A stretch of DNA of 64,000 nt from Neptunicoccus cionae (GCF_002860325.1 NZ_PKOJ01000009.1:62001-126000), one strand, 5' to 3'; shown: positions 18,001-25,922, counted from the first letter of the stretch. A program made the numbers and translations. Notes: generated from the letters alone by a model not told the origin.

Positions 18001-18939
18001 TTATGCCGCCTCGGCGCTGCGCCCTGCCCTGCCCGTCTCCGATCTGGCGATCAGATAGTCGCAGGCGCGCTGCGCATCTGCGGCGTGCTTGAAGATCGCA
18101 CCCTTGTCCGACCGAAGAACGCGCAACCAGTTGTGGAGGTAGGCGGCATTCATCTCGAGCGTATGCGCCGTGAAGCCGAGCGTCTGACCCAGGAACACCG
18201 AGGTCAATTCCGCGACGATCTCCTCGCGCGCATAGGACGTGTTGCCAAACTTCGAGAACCCGAAATCACGGTTCAGTCGATGGGGGGCCTTCGTGGCATG
18301 GGCCAGCTCATGCGCCCAGACCCCGTAGAAATTACGCGGGTCCTGGAACCGCGTGATGGATGGCATGTAGACCTTGTCCACGGGCGGCAGATAGTAGGCT
18401 TCCGTCCCCGTGAAGACGGTCGTGATGTCGATGGCATCGAAAAACGCCTGCATGTGCGGGATGGGCTCGGACGGCGGATGCTCGGGCGCGGGCTCCGGGT
18501 CGGGGTAGAAACTGTCGGGCAGGCCATCGATCTGGCAGGCATTGAACACTCGGTAGGATTTCTGGAAGCGGAAGACGCGGGCATCCTCGGAGCGATCATC
18601 GCCATCCCTGCGGTCGTCCGCGCCGCCCGCGTCTTTCCGGCTTTGGCCGTAATAAACGACGACAGAGGACTTCTCGCCCTTGCGGACCTTTGCGTCCAAG
18701 GAATTGGCCTGAGGCAGCGTCATCCAGAAGGGCGAGCTATAGCCCGCCATCACGGTGCGCATCGTCAGCAGGAAGTTGTTGACCCCCTGGTAGGGCTCAC
18801 CCCCCACGCGCAGTGGGCGAGAGCTGCCGCCTGCGGTCCAGGGCTTTCGCCAGGGCAGGACGCCGCGCTCAATGATACGGATGATTTCGTTCGTGATGAC
18901 CTCGGAGGCATCGAATTTGGGCGTGCGGGATCGGGCCAT
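18001..18939 (-). CDS. ArdC-type antirestriction protein (ssDNA-binding N-domain plus zincin-like metallopeptidase)
   Basis: This 312-residue protein has an N-terminal ArdC domain (about 10-140; ITNEIIRIIERGVLPWRKPW and YQGVNNFLLTMRT) and a C-terminal zincin-like domain with HELAH at 210-214 and a nearby E in SYAREEIVAEL. ArdC-like proteins bind single-stranded DNA and protect incoming plasmid DNA from restriction. It is downstream of the unnamed gene at 18980, 40 bp apart, so probably co-transcribed. Its presence argues for DNA entering by conjugation, though no transfer genes are in the window. Confidence 0.9.
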   Translation of the reverse strand: MARSRTPKFDASEVITNEIIRIIERGVLPWRKPWTAGGSSRPLRVGGEPYQGVNNFLLTMRTVMAGYSSPFWMTLPQANSLDAKVRKGEKSSVVVYYGQSRKDAGGADDRRDGDDRSEDARVFRFQKSYRVFNACQIDGLPDSFYPDPEPAPEHPPSEPIPHMQAFFDAIDITTVFTGTEAYYLPPVDKVYMPSITRFQDPRNFYGVWAHELAHATKAPHRLNRDFGFSKFGNTSYAREEIVAELTSVFLGQTLGFTAHTLEMNAAYLHNWLRVLRSDKGAIFKHAADAQRACDYLIARSETGRAGRSAEAA

Positions 18940-18979
18940 GGCTGGCCTCCTTTCGAGTTTTAATGAGAGGGAATGGTGA

Positions 18980-19450
18980 TCAGGCTGACTGACGGGGCCG
19001 CGGATCGTTGAGGATCCTCGCGCCGAGCCCTTCGACCATGTCGATGTAGGTGGTCAGCGAGACGGACCTGCCAGGACCGCAAGGGTCAGGGTCGGCCGAT
19101 CCGTCCCGCGCCACGCACGGCAAGTTCGCGAAGGCGATGACGGCACTGATGTGTCGGATATCGATGAACGGGGTCCCTCGTGCGACCGCAAGAGTGGCCA
19201 GGGGAAAGCGCTCGATCGGCGCGAAGGTTGAAACGGTGGTCCAACCGAGATGGAGGAACGTCCCACCCTCCCCGCAGATCACATGCGCGTTTGGCAATGA
19301 CGCCGCCTGCTTCAGATAGCCGAGATCACGCAGGACGGTCTGGCGTTCGAGCCGCTGTGCCAGCGCCGTCTGGCCGGTTCGGCGTAGTTCCTTGTGTCGC
19401 CACCACGAGGCAGCGGTCGCGCGCAACACGCGCAAGACACCTGTTTGCAT
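18980..19450 (-). CDS. Conserved mobile-element protein, unknown function
   Basis: This 156-residue protein has an Arg-rich N-terminus (VLRATAASWWRHKELRRTG) and a central HVICGEGGTFLHLGWTTVSTF. I do not recognise a domain. It sits directly upstream of the ardC-like gene in the same direction. A copy of the shared upstream element starts about 90 bp before its ATG, tying it to the regulation of the block. Confidence 0.55.
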   Translation of the reverse strand: MQTGVLRVLRATAASWWRHKELRRTGQTALAQRLERQTVLRDLGYLKQAASLPNAHVICGEGGTFLHLGWTTVSTFAPIERFPLATLAVARGTPFIDIRHISAVIAFANLPCVARDGSADPDPCGPGRSVSLTTYIDMVEGLGARILNDPRPRQSA

Positions 19451-19539
19451 GGGAATGCCCTTCGTCAGGAACGGCAGACCGGAACCCGGCCCGGACCCAT
19501 CCGAGGGACCCCAAAGGCCCTCATCCGGCAGTCACAAAA

Positions 19540-19563
19540 CCCGAAGAACACTTTCTCTTTTCC
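19540..19563 (-). promoter_or_regulatory. Shared upstream element, copy 5 (before the ardC operon)
   Basis: The minus strand reads GGGAAAAGAGAAAGTGTTCT then TCGGGTTTTGTGA. This is the most diverged copy: the left half AAAAGAGAAAG is kept and the right arm is weak. Confidence 0.4.
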
Positions 19564-19638
19564 CAGGCCCTTTCTGCACACAACAGAACTGAAACCCGGC
19601 CCATCTGCCGAAGCCATTGATTTCATGCAGCAATTTCA

Positions 19639-19672
19639 GATCGGCAGGCAAGATCGGCAACGCATATCGGCA
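19639..19672 (+). repeat. Three direct repeats at 13-bp spacing upstream of fic (iteron-like)
   Basis: GATCGGCA occurs at 19639 and 19652, and TATCGGCA at 19665, each exactly 13 bp after the last. A fourth GATCGGCA at 19731 overlaps the ribosome-site region before the ATG at 19742. Spacing just over one helical turn suggests cooperative binding of a regulator on one DNA face. The Fic protein itself carries a C-terminal HTH-like region and is a candidate autoregulator. Confidence 0.55.
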
Positions 19673-19741
19673 AAACCTTGCTTGAAAGTACGAAATGTGT
19701 TTATTTTTCAGATACTTTGCAAACATGGAAGATCGGCAAAA

Positions 19742-20944
19742 ATGCTGGAAACACCCGCCAGGATCGAACCCTGCTTCTTCGAGGAGCATATTCCCACAGA
19801 ACTGGCAGACCTTTCGGTCGACATCCAGAGGGAAGCCACCGGGCTGGGACAAGGGTTGCATCATGACAGCGCAGCCGAACTTGCCGATCTCGTCCGTGTG
19901 ATGAACTGCTACTACTCCAACCTGATCGAAGGACACAACACGCGCCCCCGCGACATCGAAAGGGCGCTGGCTGGTGCCGAGCTTGAGGAAGAAACCCGTC
20001 CCCTCGCCCTTGAGGCCCGGGCGCACGTCATCGTTCAACGGGCCATCGACGAGATGCATCGCAAGGGCACCCTGCCCCGCCCCACATCCGTCGAATTCCT
20101 GACTTGGGTCCATAAGAGCTTCTACGACGAGATGCCGGATGAGTTTCGGGTCATCGAACATCCCGACGGCACACAAGAGCCCATCGTTCCGGGACGCATG
20201 CGCCAGGATGATGATCGGGAAATTGCGGTCGGGCGCCACCTACCTCCTTCATCGTCGCGCGTCGCGGCATTCATGGACCATTTCGACAAACGATTTCAGA
20301 TTGCGGCGCGGTCTTCGAGCGGACGGATCATCGCGATCGCCTCTGCGCATCACCGGCTCAACTACATCCACCCTTTCCCGGATGGTAACGGTCGTGTCAG
20401 CAGACTGATGTCTCATGCCATGGCCCTCACAGCGGGCATTGGTGGCCAAGGGCTCTGGTCCGTATCACGTGGGCTGGCCCGCGGGCTAACCGATCGGGGC
20501 GAGTACAAACGGATGATGGATCTGGCCGACAGTCCACGCCGCGGAGACCGCGACGGACGGGGGAACCTGTCAGAAGCGGCACTGAAGACGTTTAGTGAAT
20601 GGTTCCTAAAGGTGACGCTCGACCAGATCACCTTCTCAGCAAGATTGTTCGATCTCGGCGGGTTGGACCAACGGTATCGTCGTCTTGTTGCAGATACCAT
20701 CGATGATAAGCGAGCGCCGGAACTAATCTCGGCGGTTCTTCGGCATGGGGCACTGGAACGAGGCGATGCGCAGATTGTCCTCAAGACGTCCGAGCGTACT
20801 GCTCGCAACACGCTGAGTAAACTGACCGCCGCTGGATACCTGACGTCTGCCTCGCCGAAGACGCCGGTTCGGTTGGCGTTTCCGTTGGATTATCGAGAGC
20901 GGCTCTTTCCAAACCTCTTTGGAGAGGGTGACCTCCCACAATAA
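19742..20944 (+). CDS. Fic-domain protein (predicted AMP-transferase) with N-terminal inhibitory motif
   Basis: This 400-residue protein has the Fic active-site motif HPFPDGNGR at 210-218, with catalytic His210 and the phosphate-binding DGNGR. The N-terminal SNLIEG at 59-64 fits the inhibitory [S/T]xxxE[G/N] helix, so this is a class II, self-inhibited Fic enzyme. The C-terminal 90 residues include a winged-helix-like segment (DAQIVLKTSERTARNTLSKL). Fic proteins of this build transfer AMP to protein hydroxyls. The start at 19742 is chosen because the first conserved residues follow it; upstream ATGs lie in the repeat region. It stands between the mobile block and repC, on the opposite strand to both. 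Confidence 0.9.
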   Translation: MLETPARIEPCFFEEHIPTELADLSVDIQREATGLGQGLHHDSAAELADLVRVMNCYYSNLIEGHNTRPRDIERALAGAELEEETRPLALEARAHVIVQRAIDEMHRKGTLPRPTSVEFLTWVHKSFYDEMPDEFRVIEHPDGTQEPIVPGRMRQDDDREIAVGRHLPPSSSRVAAFMDHFDKRFQIAARSSSGRIIAIASAHHRLNYIHPFPDGNGRVSRLMSHAMALTAGIGGQGLWSVSRGLARGLTDRGEYKRMMDLADSPRRGDRDGRGNLSEAALKTFSEWFLKVTLDQITFSARLFDLGGLDQRYRRLVADTIDDKRAPELISAVLRHGALERGDAQIVLKTSERTARNTLSKLTAAGYLTSASPKTPVRLAFPLDYRERLFPNLFGEGDLPQ

Positions 20945-21030
20945 CTTTAGGCATTTAGGGCGTAATGCCTGGACGTCGATTTCTTCCATGGGCGGCCAGA
21001 TGTTTATCAAGGCTTGCTCGTGTGTCACTT

Positions 21031-21046
21031 GTCCACCGCGGTGGAC
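21031..21046. promoter_or_regulatory. parS-like 16-bp palindrome, copy 1
   Basis: GTCCACCGCGGTGGAC is a perfect palindrome. It lies 126 bp downstream of the repC stop and an identical copy lies at 21140. repABC plasmids carry palindromic parS sites bound by RepB, often next to the operon ends. Both copies continue with AT on the plus strand. Confidence 0.65.
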
Positions 21047-21139
21047 ATCTGCTGGTCTGAGATAAACCGAAGAACCACCACGCGCCCTTAGGTGCGTTTG
21101 GACAGTTTTGGTTGCCACAAGCGCCGCTTCTCGTTCGAA

Positions 21140-21155
21140 GTCCACCGCGGTGGAC
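21140..21155. promoter_or_regulatory. parS-like 16-bp palindrome, copy 2
   Basis: GTCCACCGCGGTGGAC, identical to copy 1 and 109 bp from it, ends two bases before the repC stop codon. Position and symmetry fit a RepB centromere site. Confidence 0.65.
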
Positions 21156-21156
21156 A

Positions 21157-22212
21157 TTAGACAGTTCGCTCATTGTTTTCGGACAGTCGCTTGATCAAAG
21201 CTAATGGATCAAATTGGTTTTGTCTTTGACCCAGGGTGATACTGTGAAAATACGCTCCAAAATCCCTGATGCGTTTTCCAAGCTGTAGCATGATGAAGAT
21301 CGCGCATGAGGCTTTCTGAGCTCCTACAGCATTCTTGGCTTTCTCGAAAGTCTCTGGGTGAATGCCCATCATGGGTGCAAGTGTTCGAGCATGGTTTTCA
21401 ATGTCCAACCAGTTTCTAAGTCTCTCTGTGGAGAACGATGTCGCCTGATCGCAGACTGAGGTCAGCAAGTCTGGTTTCAGGGCCTCAAGGCCTATGTTGC
21501 TATCTAAATCTTTTTTTTCTTCTTCAGACTTAAATTGATGCCGGACAGTTTGTCCGTCATTGGCGGGCAATTCCATAGTTTCAGGCGGGTCATCCGGGGT
21601 AGACAAACTCTGGCATTCTGCATCTGTATTGGCGAGCAGAGCGTGGTATTCGGGGAGGCTCAGCTTCCTGCGTAGAGCTTTCCGTGCGTGGTTGATGAAT
21701 GCGTTGCTAGGATCGTGCTCTTCCAAATGGGCGAGCTTTGTAAGGATCTGTTTGCGGACAAATATCCGATCTCGCCGGTTATTCTCCATCTCTTGCGCGA
21801 TGGCTATAAGCTCGCTCGCACGTTGGAGCAGGGGGGTGAGAGACAATCCATAGCTGATGCACTCCCCGCCGGATGAGCGAACGCGGTAGCGCTTTCGGTT
21901 CGAGCTGTCATTGCGCTTGATGAATCCGAGTTCAACGAAGCGGTTGATGTGCCTCCGGAGTGTCCGTTCGTCGATTCCGCCAACGCGCTGGCAAAGTGAA
22001 TTGTTAGACGCAAAAACCGTTTCGCCATGGCCAGGTTTCAGAAAACTGAGCATTGCTTGAAGTGTCTGTATGTGGCCAGGACGTAGACCAAACACGCTGC
22101 GTGCATCTCTCAGGGCTCTGAAGATGGTCCAGACGTCGGTTTCAGATGGGGGAAATGAGCCGCGGGTTGCATCAGCACCTGCGGCTTCGATCGAGAGTTT
22201 TGTAAATGCCAT
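21157..22212 (-). CDS. repC: Replication initiator RepC of a repABC replicon
   Basis: This 351-residue protein matches RepC: an N-terminal winged-helix DNA-binding domain (TDVWTIFRALRDARSVFGLR, then TLRRHINRFVELGFIKRND and RYRVRSSGG) and a conserved C-terminus (GKRIRDFGAYFHSIT, ending GQRQNQFDPLALIKRLS). RepC is the rate-limiting initiator, and in this family the origin usually lies inside repC. MAFTKLSIEAAGADATRG at 22212 is taken as the start because it matches the usual family beginning; the in-frame extension to 22284 does not. It is separated from repB by 238 bp holding the candidate antisense RNA. Confidence 0.93.
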   Translation of the reverse strand: MAFTKLSIEAAGADATRGSFPPSETDVWTIFRALRDARSVFGLRPGHIQTLQAMLSFLKPGHGETVFASNNSLCQRVGGIDERTLRRHINRFVELGFIKRNDSSNRKRYRVRSSGGECISYGLSLTPLLQRASELIAIAQEMENNRRDRIFVRKQILTKLAHLEEHDPSNAFINHARKALRRKLSLPEYHALLANTDAECQSLSTPDDPPETMELPANDGQTVRHQFKSEEEKKDLDSNIGLEALKPDLLTSVCDQATSFSTERLRNWLDIENHARTLAPMMGIHPETFEKAKNAVGAQKASCAIFIMLQLGKRIRDFGAYFHSITLGQRQNQFDPLALIKRLSENNERTV

Positions 22213-22313
22213 GGCTTGTTCACGACGACCGTTCGGCCCACAACTTCCCCGTCTCTTTCCTCGAATTTTCGTGGAAAAAGGCAAAAAATATCAGTCCACC
22301 GAATCGGTGACTC

Positions 22314-22342
22314 TTGACCGGTATGCTGGAGGTTGCTACATC
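22314..22342 (+). promoter_or_regulatory. Promoter of the counter-transcribed RNA
   Basis: TTGACC (22314-22319), a 17-bp spacer and TACATC (22337-22342) face away from repC into the repB-repC gap. The predicted transcript would start near 22349, just before the terminator hairpin. Confidence 0.55.
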
Positions 22343-22348
22343 AAAGAT

Positions 22349-22403
22349 GCTAATCAGATGATGAGGGCTCTCCAAGGGAAACTTTGGGGGGCTCTTTTCT
22401 TTC
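22349..22403 (+). ncRNA. Candidate ctRNA (antisense regulator of repC)
   Basis: repABC operons carry a small RNA of roughly 40-60 nt, antisense to the repB-repC leader, that lowers repC expression. Here the plus strand has a promoter at 22314-22342 and, 15 nt after the predicted start, a 15-bp stem (22363-22377 with 22382-22396) that uses several G-T pairs and a GAAA tetraloop, followed by TTTTCTTT. The G-T pairs would be A-C mismatches on the other strand, so the terminator works only in the ctRNA direction. The predicted RNA is about 50 nt. Confidence 0.7.
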
Positions 22404-22450
22404 GGGTCTTCGCTTTTCTCCTCTGCTCGTGTTGCTCTGTGTGGCCTGGG

Positions 22451-23419
22451 TTAGGACCCAGAGCCTCTCTCATTCCGCCACTGTACGAAGAGTTGCAAAA
22501 GCGTAGCTTCCGCGTGCTCTTCGAGCCATTGGCCGAATTCTGGATTGTCCTTCTTGGTGACCTTGAGCGCGATCGCCTTCTCATCGATTGTCAGCGTGCC
22601 CAATGAACTGCCGTTCTCATCATTGATGACCGAAGTCAGCCCACGATTGGGCGGCTTCTTGTCGCTACGTGCTTTGCTCGAGCAAGCCGAATAGACCGCT
22701 TGGAACTTTTCGGAACTAGGAGTGTCGTCGGGCAGGGCGGCGAGCGCCTCTTTGGCGATGTCCACCAAATCTACCTTCACCGACAAGGCAGCTAGATCAC
22801 CCCACTGCCGTCGTCCGATCCCATGTGCTGGCCCGATGAGTTGAACAAGACCGTCTGGCAGTTGTTCTATGACGACCCTGTGGTTGGATACGCCTTGCCG
22901 GGTCAGACCTAGAGCATCTTGAATGACACCGGGTTTGTACCCGGATTCTTGCATCTCTTTGATAAAAAGAGACTTTTCTATAAAAGACGGATCAAGCCTG
23001 AGGTTGTTCTCCTGGCCTTGAGCGATCAGAGATGCGTCATCGTCCAAGGTTCGAACAATTGCCTTGACCGTTCCACCGACCTTACGGATCGCCGCAAGCC
23101 TGCGGCGGCCGTAGATGATGCGGTATCTGTCCGGTTGGGCTGATGGACGGACCATGATGGGCACTTGTTGGCCATGCTTGCGAATGCTCTCGGCCAACTC
23201 ATCGATACTGGAATCTTCCAGCACCAACCGATCGCGCAGCCCATCCATGTCAATCTGATCGGGTTCGATATCGCGAATCGAGTTTGCTGTGATCTCGCGC
23301 AAAGAGTCGCGCAATCCTCCAACAGATCCCGGCAGCTTTGCCGCTTTTGGCGGGGTAGGGGAGGGGGCTCCGCTCTCCGTCTCATTCCTTGGAGGCTGGT
23401 TGAAGATGTTTCGGGCCAT
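22451..23419 (-). CDS. repB: Plasmid partition protein RepB (ParB family)
   Basis: This 322-residue protein has the ParB/Spo0J N-domain (SIDELAESIRKHGQQVPIMV and YRIIYGRRRLAAIRKVGG), an ENNLRLDPSFIEKSLFI motif region and a central HTH (PGVIQDALGLTRQGVSNHRV). RepB binds parS and works with RepA in segregation and in repressing the operon. Its ATG at 23419 shares one base with the repA stop (TGATG), showing tight coupling. The GTG five codons upstream is less likely. Confidence 0.93.
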   Translation of the reverse strand: MARNIFNQPPRNETESGAPSPTPPKAAKLPGSVGGLRDSLREITANSIRDIEPDQIDMDGLRDRLVLEDSSIDELAESIRKHGQQVPIMVRPSAQPDRYRIIYGRRRLAAIRKVGGTVKAIVRTLDDDASLIAQGQENNLRLDPSFIEKSLFIKEMQESGYKPGVIQDALGLTRQGVSNHRVVIEQLPDGLVQLIGPAHGIGRRQWGDLAALSVKVDLVDIAKEALAALPDDTPSSEKFQAVYSACSSKARSDKKPPNRGLTSVINDENGSSLGTLTIDEKAIALKVTKKDNPEFGQWLEEHAEATLLQLFVQWRNERGSGS

Positions 23420-24618
23420 CAGCGACGCCCCCATGCCATTTGGATCGTCTGCTCTAGCTCATCGCCAACGCCATTCACGCTGGTCAGGGCGCGATCAATT
23501 GTCTTTCTGATGAATTGGCTTGGATCGACTTCGTAGACGGTCTGCTGGGTCATCCCCGCGTCGGAGATCGCCGTAGACTTCAGCATTGGCTCTGTCATGA
23601 CCTGACCTGCCAGAATTGATCTCAGGTAGCCTGCCATTTGGGTCTGCGGACCGTCCGACGGTTCATATCTGGTAATCAGGAACTTGACAAAATCCCATGT
23701 GACACGCCGACCGATGGCTTCCTCCACGGCCTTGACCGTTTCTGAAGCAAGCTTCAGGAATTGGCTCATGGATGCGATGTCAAGCATGCCAGGTACCACG
23801 GTAACCAAAAGCCCCGTCGAGGCTGCCAGCGCAGTCAGGGTTAGAAACCCAAGCTGAGGCGGGCAGTCGATCAGGACGATGTCGTAGTTTGCCTCAACCT
23901 CTTCAAGCGCCAAGGCGAGGCGCTCTGCAAAGATGGGCTGTACGCGACGGGCGAGAGCGTTTGCGGTCTCGGTTTCGTACTCCGAGAGCATCAAACCGGC
24001 GGGCACCATGTCGAGCTTATGGAAGTAGGTCTTTTGGATGACGTTCGAGAGAGGAACTTGGTCCTCATATCTCAAAGCATCATAGATTGTGCCGCCATCG
24101 GCGAACTCAAGCTCGGGCCGAAAGCCGAAAAACGTGGTCAAACTTGCTTGCGGATCGAGGTCTAGGACCAGCACGCGGTAACCGCGCAAGGCATACCTTT
24201 GCGCAAGATGAATCGTTGCAGTAGTCTTTGATGAGCCGCCTTTGAAGTTGACGACGGATATCACCTGGAGACGATCGCCATCACGTCGACCTGGGCGGTA
24301 GCTTTCTGCGTTCTTTCCAGTGCGTCCAAGAACATCGCGCAACTCATCAATCTCTTGGGCTGTGTAGAACCGGTGTCCGCGGTTGTCTGTATGCACTTCC
24401 GGGAAGCTGCCGTCCTTGTGCCGGTTGCGCAGGTTAGATGTGCTTACGCGCAGGAGGCCGGCGACTTCGGTGGAACTGAAGCGACGTAGGGACTTTCGTT
24501 CTTCGGGTTCGAAAGCGATCTTCATCTGGCGATCCAAAGACTCAGCCAGATTGTCGGCAAATGCTCCGATATCGGAAGAGCCTATGCCTTGCGTGTATCC
24601 AATGTTACGATCATCCAT
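23419..24618 (-). CDS. repA: Plasmid partition ATPase RepA (ParA family)
   Basis: This 399-residue protein has an N-terminal MerR-like HTH at about 48-100 (FSSTEVAGLLRVSTSNLRN), the deviant Walker A KGGSSKTT at 126-133, and Walker B-like VLIDCPPQLG. It segregates plasmid copies with RepB-parS and represses the operon. Upstream lie an 11-bp-arm inverted repeat (24659-24705) that fits its operator, a DnaA box and a 20-bp palindrome. It is the first gene of the repABC operon. Confidence 0.93.
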   Translation of the reverse strand: MDDRNIGYTQGIGSSDIGAFADNLAESLDRQMKIAFEPEERKSLRRFSSTEVAGLLRVSTSNLRNRHKDGSFPEVHTDNRGHRFYTAQEIDELRDVLGRTGKNAESYRPGRRDGDRLQVISVVNFKGGSSKTTATIHLAQRYALRGYRVLVLDLDPQASLTTFFGFRPELEFADGGTIYDALRYEDQVPLSNVIQKTYFHKLDMVPAGLMLSEYETETANALARRVQPIFAERLALALEEVEANYDIVLIDCPPQLGFLTLTALAASTGLLVTVVPGMLDIASMSQFLKLASETVKAVEEAIGRRVTWDFVKFLITRYEPSDGPQTQMAGYLRSILAGQVMTEPMLKSTAISDAGMTQQTVYEVDPSQFIRKTIDRALTSVNGVGDELEQTIQMAWGRR

Positions 24619-24658
24619 GTCCTGCCGCCCACTCTCGGCCTCTGTTGAGGCTCTTAGT

Positions 24659-24705
24659 CATTCTGACGGTGTACAGCGTGTCTGACGCGTTTTGCCGTCA
24701 GAATG
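24659..24705. promoter_or_regulatory. repABC operator: inverted repeat plus internal half-site
   Basis: The 11-bp arms CATTCTGACGG (24659-24669) and CCGTCAGAATG (24695-24705) are perfect inverted repeats with a 25-bp spacer. A third TCTGACG half-site lies inside at 24681-24687. The site starts 41 bp before the repA ATG, where RepA/RepB autorepression of repABC operons occurs. Confidence 0.65.
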
Positions 24706-24759
24706 GGAATGCCACGATCCAGTGAGTCCGGCAAGAAGAATCTAAATGTAGTGTGAAAG

Positions 24760-24768
24760 TTATCCACA
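24760..24768 (+). promoter_or_regulatory. DnaA box
   Basis: TTATCCACA is an exact match to the consensus DnaA box. It overlaps the left end of the 20-bp palindrome at 24766 and lies about 140 bp upstream of repA. Confidence 0.6.
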
Positions 24769-24785
24769 ACACCTATAGGTGTTGT
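24766..24785. promoter_or_regulatory. 20-bp perfect palindrome upstream of repA
   Basis: ACAACACCTATAGGTGTTGT is perfectly symmetric. It shares bases with the DnaA box, so binding here could compete with DnaA. It differs in sequence from the parS-like pair downstream of repC. No protein can be assigned. Confidence 0.55.
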
Positions 24786-24959
24786 CGTGTAAAAAACTCA
24801 GCAAGTCATTGATATAGATATATTAAATGCAGATCTAACCAAATCGAGCCGCTACTCTGTTGAGTTGGCACATTAGCAGCTAACCCCAAGCAACTAATGG
24901 CACTTTCTGCCTCCTGCGGAGTTTTCTCCCGGTGAAATTTTTTGGATTCGGGTCAGAAG

Positions 24960-25868
24960 CTACATCTGATTTTGGCTCGATTCGTACGGCATGAGGCCAA
25001 GTCGTTCCGCCCGCTCCAACAGCATTTTCACCGAAGACGGCTGCCATCTTGTTCGGCCACGAGGCGTGCGTTCGCGCATCGCTTCCAGCCGGGTGCAGAT
25101 CGCCTGAAGCGTGATGTCGGGGTGCGCGCCCTTGATGCCGGCGACGATGGCGGGCAGACGGTCGTCGGTTTCGCGGCGCCCGGCGCGGGCTAGCACCTCG
25201 GCCGGCAGGAAGCCGTCGCCGACATAGGCCTTCACAGCGCGCAAGAGACGGCTTTGGGTCCAGCGACGCGCCTCGGGCAAGGGGCCGTTGATGATGCGCA
25301 CCACGTCTTCCCAGGCCAAGTCGGGTCGCAACCGGCGCACATGGGGCACCCAATCTTGTGCCGTCTCGTTCAGACGCTCCATGTAGCCGTCTTGTCGCGC
25401 CAGCCGTACTTTGCGAAGAGCAGCAGGGTCTTTGGCCCGCAGTCCAGGGTTCCCGCCGACCCGGCCCTTGGTACGGGCGCTCGCCAGCCCTGCTTTGGTA
25501 CGTTCCCGGATCAGCGACCGCTCGAACTCGGCCGCGGCGCCCAGAACCTGCAGCGTGAACTTGCCTTGCGGGGATCCGGTGTCGATCGGGTCCTGAATGG
25601 AACGAAAGAACGCCCCCTTGGCCTCCAACCGTTCGATCACCTCGAGAAGGTGCGACAGAGACCGTGCGAGCCGGTCGATCCGTACGACAACCAGCGTGTC
25701 GCCCTTGCTAATGCGCTCCAGCAAGCGGGCAAGCACCGGCCGGGCACGATTGCCGCCTGAGGCGTGCTCTTCAAAGATCTCGGCACAGCCCGCAGTTTGC
25801 AGGGCCTCAGACTGGGGCAGGGGGGTCTGATCCTCTGTCGATACGCGGGCGTAGCCTATCAGGGGCAT
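24960..25868 (-). CDS. Serine recombinase (resolvase/invertase family)
   Basis: This 302-residue protein has the resolvase catalytic domain at about 1-140: nucleophile Ser10 in YARVSTEDQ, VVVRIDRLARS and FERSLIRERTKAGLASARTKGRVGG. The C-terminal 150 residues are longer than in Tn3 resolvases (about 185 in total) and Arg/Leu-rich, ending in a probable second DNA-binding segment. Three CCGTT direct motifs and a 24-bp dyad lie just upstream (25878-25922). Next to repA, a plasmid multimer-resolution role is likely; DNA inversion is the alternative. Confidence 0.85.
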   Translation of the reverse strand: MPLIGYARVSTEDQTPLPQSEALQTAGCAEIFEEHASGGNRARPVLARLLERISKGDTLVVVRIDRLARSLSHLLEVIERLEAKGAFFRSIQDPIDTGSPQGKFTLQVLGAAAEFERSLIRERTKAGLASARTKGRVGGNPGLRAKDPAALRKVRLARQDGYMERLNETAQDWVPHVRRLRPDLAWEDVVRIINGPLPEARRWTQSRLLRAVKAYVGDGFLPAEVLARAGRRETDDRLPAIVAGIKGAHPDITLQAICTRLEAMRERTPRGRTRWQPSSVKMLLERAERLGLMPYESSQNQM

Positions 25869-25877
25869 GAAAATCGG

Positions 25878-25922
25878 CCGTTTGCAATTTCATATACCGT
25901 TACTAAACGACCGTTTGTAAAC
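25878..25922. promoter_or_regulatory. Candidate res/recombination site upstream of the serine recombinase
   Basis: Three related decamers in the same orientation occur: CCGTTTGCAA (25878), CCGTTACTAA (25897) and CCGTTTGTAA (25911). The last two overlap a dyad at 25899-25922 with half-sites GTTnnnAAACG and CGTTTnnnAAC. The site begins 10 bp before the recombinase start, where resolvase genes usually keep res and their own promoter. Confidence 0.5.

Noticed and set aside
17803-18963. 386-codon plus-strand frame over the ardC gene
   Set aside because: The ArdC protein with HELAH on the minus strand is certain; the other frame has no support.
19621-19741. Upstream ATG codons of the Fic frame as start
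   Set aside because: They place the 13-bp repeats and an AT-rich promoter-like stretch inside the coding region and add residues without family match.
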